Shown here: positions 61,169 to 64,000 of the stretch, in pieces
Layout: each line of letters begins with the position of its first letter
Numbering within the stretch: position 1 is the stretch's first letter
Assembly (NCBI GenBank): GCA_947259985.1
Contig: CAMYOJ010000051.1
Coordinates: forward strand, 1 to 64,000
DNA length: 64,000 bases
Source of the DNA: an uncultured Woeseiaceae bacterium
Lineage (GTDB): Bacteria; Pseudomonadota; Gammaproteobacteria; Steroidobacterales; Woeseiaceae
Direction: 5' to 3'
The notes under the pieces: model-generated
What the model was told of the DNA's origin: nothing
Database searches by the model: none
What the model saw: the letters and a program-made list of their open reading frames with translations, nothing else
Translations under genes and position numbers: made by a program

Positions 61169-62045
61169 ATGGACGATGCCGGCTGGATCGATCGTTTTGT
61201 CCGGCACCTCGAATTCGAGCGTCGACTGAGCCCGCTCACCTGCAAGAATTACCGGCGCGATCTCGAAATGCTGCGTGACTTCGCCGCGACCTCTGGTGTC
61301 TCGGGGTGGGATGGCCTGGACGAAGAACACATACGCGCGTATTCGGCGGCCAGCTTCAGGAAGGGCCAGAGCGCGAAGAGCATACAGCGACGCCTGTCCG
61401 CCGCCCGCACCTTCTTCCGTTACCTGATGCGCGAGAAGTTCGTTGAAAAGAACCCGATTGCGTCGGTATCTGCGCCGAAAGCGCGAAAACGGCTGCCTGG
61501 CAACCTCGATGCGGATCGCATGGCCCGGCTGCTCGACATTCCGGGTGACGGCCCTATCGTCGATCGCGACCGTGCCATCCTCGAGCTGCTGTATTCCTCG
61601 GGCCTGAGGCTCGCCGAGCTGACCGATCTCGATTGTGGCGACGTCGACATACAGGACGCCACGGTGCGGGTCACTGGCAAGGGCAACAAGGATCGCATCG
61701 TCCCTGTCGGCCGACATGCGCGCAAGGCGGTCTTGAAATGGCAGCGATCCCGGCCCGGCATGGCCAATGTCGACGAAAAAGCGCTGTTCGTGTCGAACCG
61801 CGGGACGCGTATAAGCCCACGCTCGGTGCAGGCCCGGGTCAGCCACTGGGCCCGCCGCCAGGGCATCGATGTTCCGGCATTCGTTCGCAACCCACCTGCT
61901 GGAATCGAGCCATGACCTCAGGGGCGTGCAGGAACTCCTGGGGCACGCCAACATCTCCACGACGCAGGTTTATACTCACCTTGATTTCCAGCATCTGGCC
62001 CAGATATACGACCAGACGCATCCACGAGCGCGCAAGAAAGACTAG
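61169..62045 (+). pseudogene. xerC: Tyrosine recombinase XerC, frameshifted by an internal deletion
   Basis: The first frame holds the N-terminal SAM-like domain (EFERRLSPLTCKNYRRDLEM) and catalytic Arg in [12 protein letters not shown] and Lys in [13 protein letters not shown]. After RRQGID (61870) it runs out of frame; the +1 frame reads [20 protein letters not shown], then [20 protein letters not shown] with the catalytic Tyr, ending HPRARKKD at 62045. Relatives have [16 protein letters not shown], so the bases for about VHPH are gone: a net loss of about 14 nt including the catalytic His of HxxR. The short repeat ATGT at both ends would allow slippage. XerC resolves chromosome dimers at dif. 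Confidence 0.9.
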
Positions 62046-62073
62046 CCAGAAGCGCCGCAGCAGGAATAACACC

Positions 62074-62604
62074 ATGGAACAATTTCGAGGGACCACGATT
62101 GTCTCTGTCCGGCGCAATGGCAAGGTCGCCATTGCCGGCGACGGGCAGGTCAGCATGGGTAATACGGTCATGAAGGGCAACGCTCGCAAGGTTCGACCGC
62201 TGGCCGACGGCAAAGTGATCGCCGGGTTTGCCGGAGGCACGGCCGACGCATTCACGCTGTTCGAGCTGTTCGAATCGAAGCTCGAGCAATATGGCAAGCT
62301 CACGCGGGCCGCCATCGAGCTGGCCAAGGACTGGCGCACGGACAGGCGCCTGAGGCGTCTCGAGGCACTTCTGTGTGTTGCCGACACAGAGAGTTCGTTC
62401 GTCGTTTCGGGTAACGGTGACGTCATTGAACCCGAGCACGACCTCATGGCAATCGGCTCCGGTGGGCCCTATGCCCAGGCGGCGGCGCTGGCGCTCATGA
62501 GAAATACGGATCTCGAAGCCCGTGATATCGCCGAGCAGGCGCTCAAGATCGCCGGCGAGATCTGCGTCTTCACCAACCAGAACATCATTATTGAAGAACT
62601 GTAG
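62074..62604 (+). CDS. hslV: ATP-dependent protease subunit HslV
   Basis: A 176-residue threonine protease. The propeptide MEQFRG precedes the catalytic Thr of [20 protein letters not shown]. The rest ([37 protein letters not shown]) is canonical. HslV forms a dodecamer capped by HslU. The ATG at 62074 is the family start; earlier codons in frame belong to the xerC shadow. It is 28 bp after xerC. Confidence 0.96.
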   Translation: MEQFRGTTIVSVRRNGKVAIAGDGQVSMGNTVMKGNARKVRPLADGKVIAGFAGGTADAFTLFELFESKLEQYGKLTRAAIELAKDWRTDRRLRRLEALLCVADTESSFVVSGNGDVIEPEHDLMAIGSGGPYAQAAALALMRNTDLEARDIAEQALKIAGEICVFTNQNIIIEEL

Positions 62605-62645
62605 GAGCGCCTTTCCAGGGCTTCGCGGGCATCGCCCGCTCCCAC
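62601..62645 (+). repeat. REP-like palindrome starting in the hslV stop codon
   Basis: GTAGGAGCG (62601-62609) and CGCTCCCAC (62637-62645) form an imperfect 9-bp outer pairing, and GCGGGC-ATC-GCCCGC (62625-62639) a perfect inner hairpin. The layout is that of repetitive extragenic palindromes in gammaproteobacteria, which often begin GTAG and contain GGAGCG and GCTCCCAC. The TAG of the head is the hslV stop. It is between hslV and hslU and may act on their relative expression. Confidence 0.7.
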
Positions 62646-62660
62646 GGTCAGAGAATTACT

Positions 62661-63995
62661 ATGTCACAGATGACACCCAGAGAGATTGTCCAGGAACTGG
62701 ACAAGCACATCGTCGGCCAGGATGAGGCGAAACGCGCCGTCGCTATCGCGCTCAGGAACCGCTGGCGCCGCGTGCAGGTCGACGAACCCCTGAGGAGCGA
62801 AATCACTCCCAAGAACATCCTCATGATCGGACCGACCGGCGTCGGCAAGACCGAGATTTCACGGCGGCTGGCACGGCTCGCGAAGGCGCCTTTCGTCAAG
62901 GTCGAGGCGACCAAGTTCACCGAGGTCGGCTACGTCGGGCGCGAAGTGGACAGCATCGTTCGCGACCTCATGGACGTGTCGATCAAGATGACGCGTGAAG
63001 ACGGGATGGCCAAGGTCCGCCACCGCGCCGAGGACGCGGCCGAGGAACGCGTTCTCGATGCCCTTCTGCCGCCCGCGTCGCGTGGCGTTGGTTTCGCGGC
63101 TGAGCCCGAGCCGCAGGATAACGAGACGCGGCAGAAATTCCGCAAGATGCTCCGCGAGGGCAAGCTCGATGACAAGGAAATCGAGGTCGAGATCCAGGCG
63201 CTGCCCGTCGGTGTCGAGATCATGGCCCCACCGGGCATGGAGGAAATGACGAGCCAGCTACAGGGCATGTTCCAGAACCTCGGCGGGAATCGCAGCAAGA
63301 CGCGCAAGCTCAAGGTGAAAGAGGCTTTTCGCCTGCTGACCGACGAGGAAGCCGCAAGAATGCTCGATGAGGAAGAGCTCAAGACGCAGGCGCTCGAGGC
63401 CGTCGAACAACACGGCATCGTCTTCCTCGACGAACTCGACAAGGTCGCAAGGCAGTCCGGCACCCAGGGCGCCGACGTATCACGCGAAGGCGTGCAGCGC
63501 GACCTGCTGCCGCTCGTCGAAGGGTCGACGGTCAACACCAAGTACGGCATGGTGAAGACCGACCATATCCTGTTTATCGCTTCGGGTGCGTTTCACGTTT
63601 CGAAGCCGTCCGACCTGATCCCCGAATTGCAGGGGCGCTTCCCGATCCGCGTCGAGCTGAAGTCGCTGACGACCGGGGACTTCGTGCGCATCCTGACGGA
63701 GCCCGACGCCTCCCTGACGCTGCAGTACGGCGCCCTCCTCGATACCGAAGGTGTCAGCGTGGAGTTCGATGAAGGCGGCGTTCGACGCATTGCCGAAGTG
63801 GCGTTCGAGGTCAACGAAAACACCGAGAATATCGGCGCCCGCCGCCTGCACACGGTCATGGAGCGACTGCTCGAGACCGTGTCGTTCGAGGCGTCCGACA
63901 AGAGCGGCACAACACTCACCGTCGACGCGGCCTACGTCGACGATCACCTTGCCGAGCTGTCACAGGATGAGGACCTGAGCCGTTACATTTTGTAG
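62661..63995 (+). CDS. hslU: ATP-dependent protease ATPase subunit HslU
   Basis: A 444-residue AAA+ ATPase with the start [20 protein letters not shown], Walker [19 protein letters not shown], pore motif GYVGREVD, an I-domain (about 110-245), Walker [14 protein letters not shown] and the standard C-terminal ending LSRYIL. HslU unfolds proteins and feeds HslV. It is complete, ending 5 bp from the window edge. The start at 62661 is 56 bp after the hslV stop with a REP-like element in the gap. Confidence 0.97.
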   Translation: MSQMTPREIVQELDKHIVGQDEAKRAVAIALRNRWRRVQVDEPLRSEITPKNILMIGPTGVGKTEISRRLARLAKAPFVKVEATKFTEVGYVGREVDSIVRDLMDVSIKMTREDGMAKVRHRAEDAAEERVLDALLPPASRGVGFAAEPEPQDNETRQKFRKMLREGKLDDKEIEVEIQALPVGVEIMAPPGMEEMTSQLQGMFQNLGGNRSKTRKLKVKEAFRLLTDEEAARMLDEEELKTQALEAVEQHGIVFLDELDKVARQSGTQGADVSREGVQRDLLPLVEGSTVNTKYGMVKTDHILFIASGAFHVSKPSDLIPELQGRFPIRVELKSLTTGDFVRILTEPDASLTLQYGALLDTEGVSVEFDEGGVRRIAEVAFEVNENTENIGARRLHTVMERLLETVSFEASDKSGTTLTVDAAYVDDHLAELSQDEDLSRYIL

Positions 63996-64000
63996 GGCGG

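Overview
The window is about 64 kb of moderately GC-rich, gene-dense DNA that looks like the chromosome of a free-living, probably aquatic gammaproteobacterium. Two gene orders point there: algZ-algR-hemC-hemD-hemX-hemY, and dapF-DUF484-xerC-hslV-hslU. So do ubiK, a minor-pilin/PilY1 cluster, torF-glnK-amtB and a large TonB-dependent receptor. A Woeseia/Steroidobacter-like lineage is a guess from protein style, not shown here. I saw no rRNA, tRNA, CRISPR array, insertion sequence or prophage.

Layout. 1-9 kb: a partial membrane TPR protein, a SYLF protein, a broken DUF885 gene, an S9 oligopeptidase lipoprotein, a double-domain polyphosphate:AMP phosphotransferase (PPK2 class) and a TerB-like protein. 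9-16.5 kb: a broken mechanosensitive channel gene, divergent from a signalling cassette (histidine kinase, double-receiver protein, membrane protein with TPR-like and TonB-C domains, stand-alone receiver). 16.5-22.9 kb: a large DUF11 surface protein, an orphan protein with flagellin-IN motifs, a DUF2891 lipoprotein and small proteins. 23-29.4 kb: fimT-pilV-pilW-pilX-pilY1-pilE. 29.4-34.3 kb: an M16 protease and a sulfide module (BigR/SqrR-type regulator, DUF302, sulfide:quinone oxidoreductase). 34-46.3 kb: a DUF3857/transglutaminase protein, an SGNH hydrolase, a TonB receptor, a CapA-like protein, a LysR regulator and a DadA-like oxidase. 46.3-52 kb: a cytochrome c5-like protein, comM, ubiK, then torF-glnK-amtB behind a sigma-54 promoter with two NtrC-like sites. 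52-58.9 kb: the algZR-hemCDXY operon. 59-64 kb: a ParA-like ATPase, dapF, DUF484, xerC, hslVU.

The most unusual property is a repeated lesion. At least six genes that should be intact (DUF885, mscS-like, sqr, algR-like, dapF, xerC) have lost or shifted a short conserved segment, and in several the two halves lie in different frames. Because dapF and xerC are housekeeping genes, I favour a sequence or assembly artefact over real decay, but I cannot decide from the sequence.

Regulatory signals are unusually readable. They are three copies of an ATAACC-N3-GGTTAT-like palindrome around the LysR regulator and its neighbours, the sigma-54/NtrC control region, CRP-like sites before both DUF4124 genes, and an operator-like inverted repeat between the BigR-type gene and sqr. 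There are also two strong terminators lying inside coding sequence and a REP-like palindrome starting in the stop codon of hslV.
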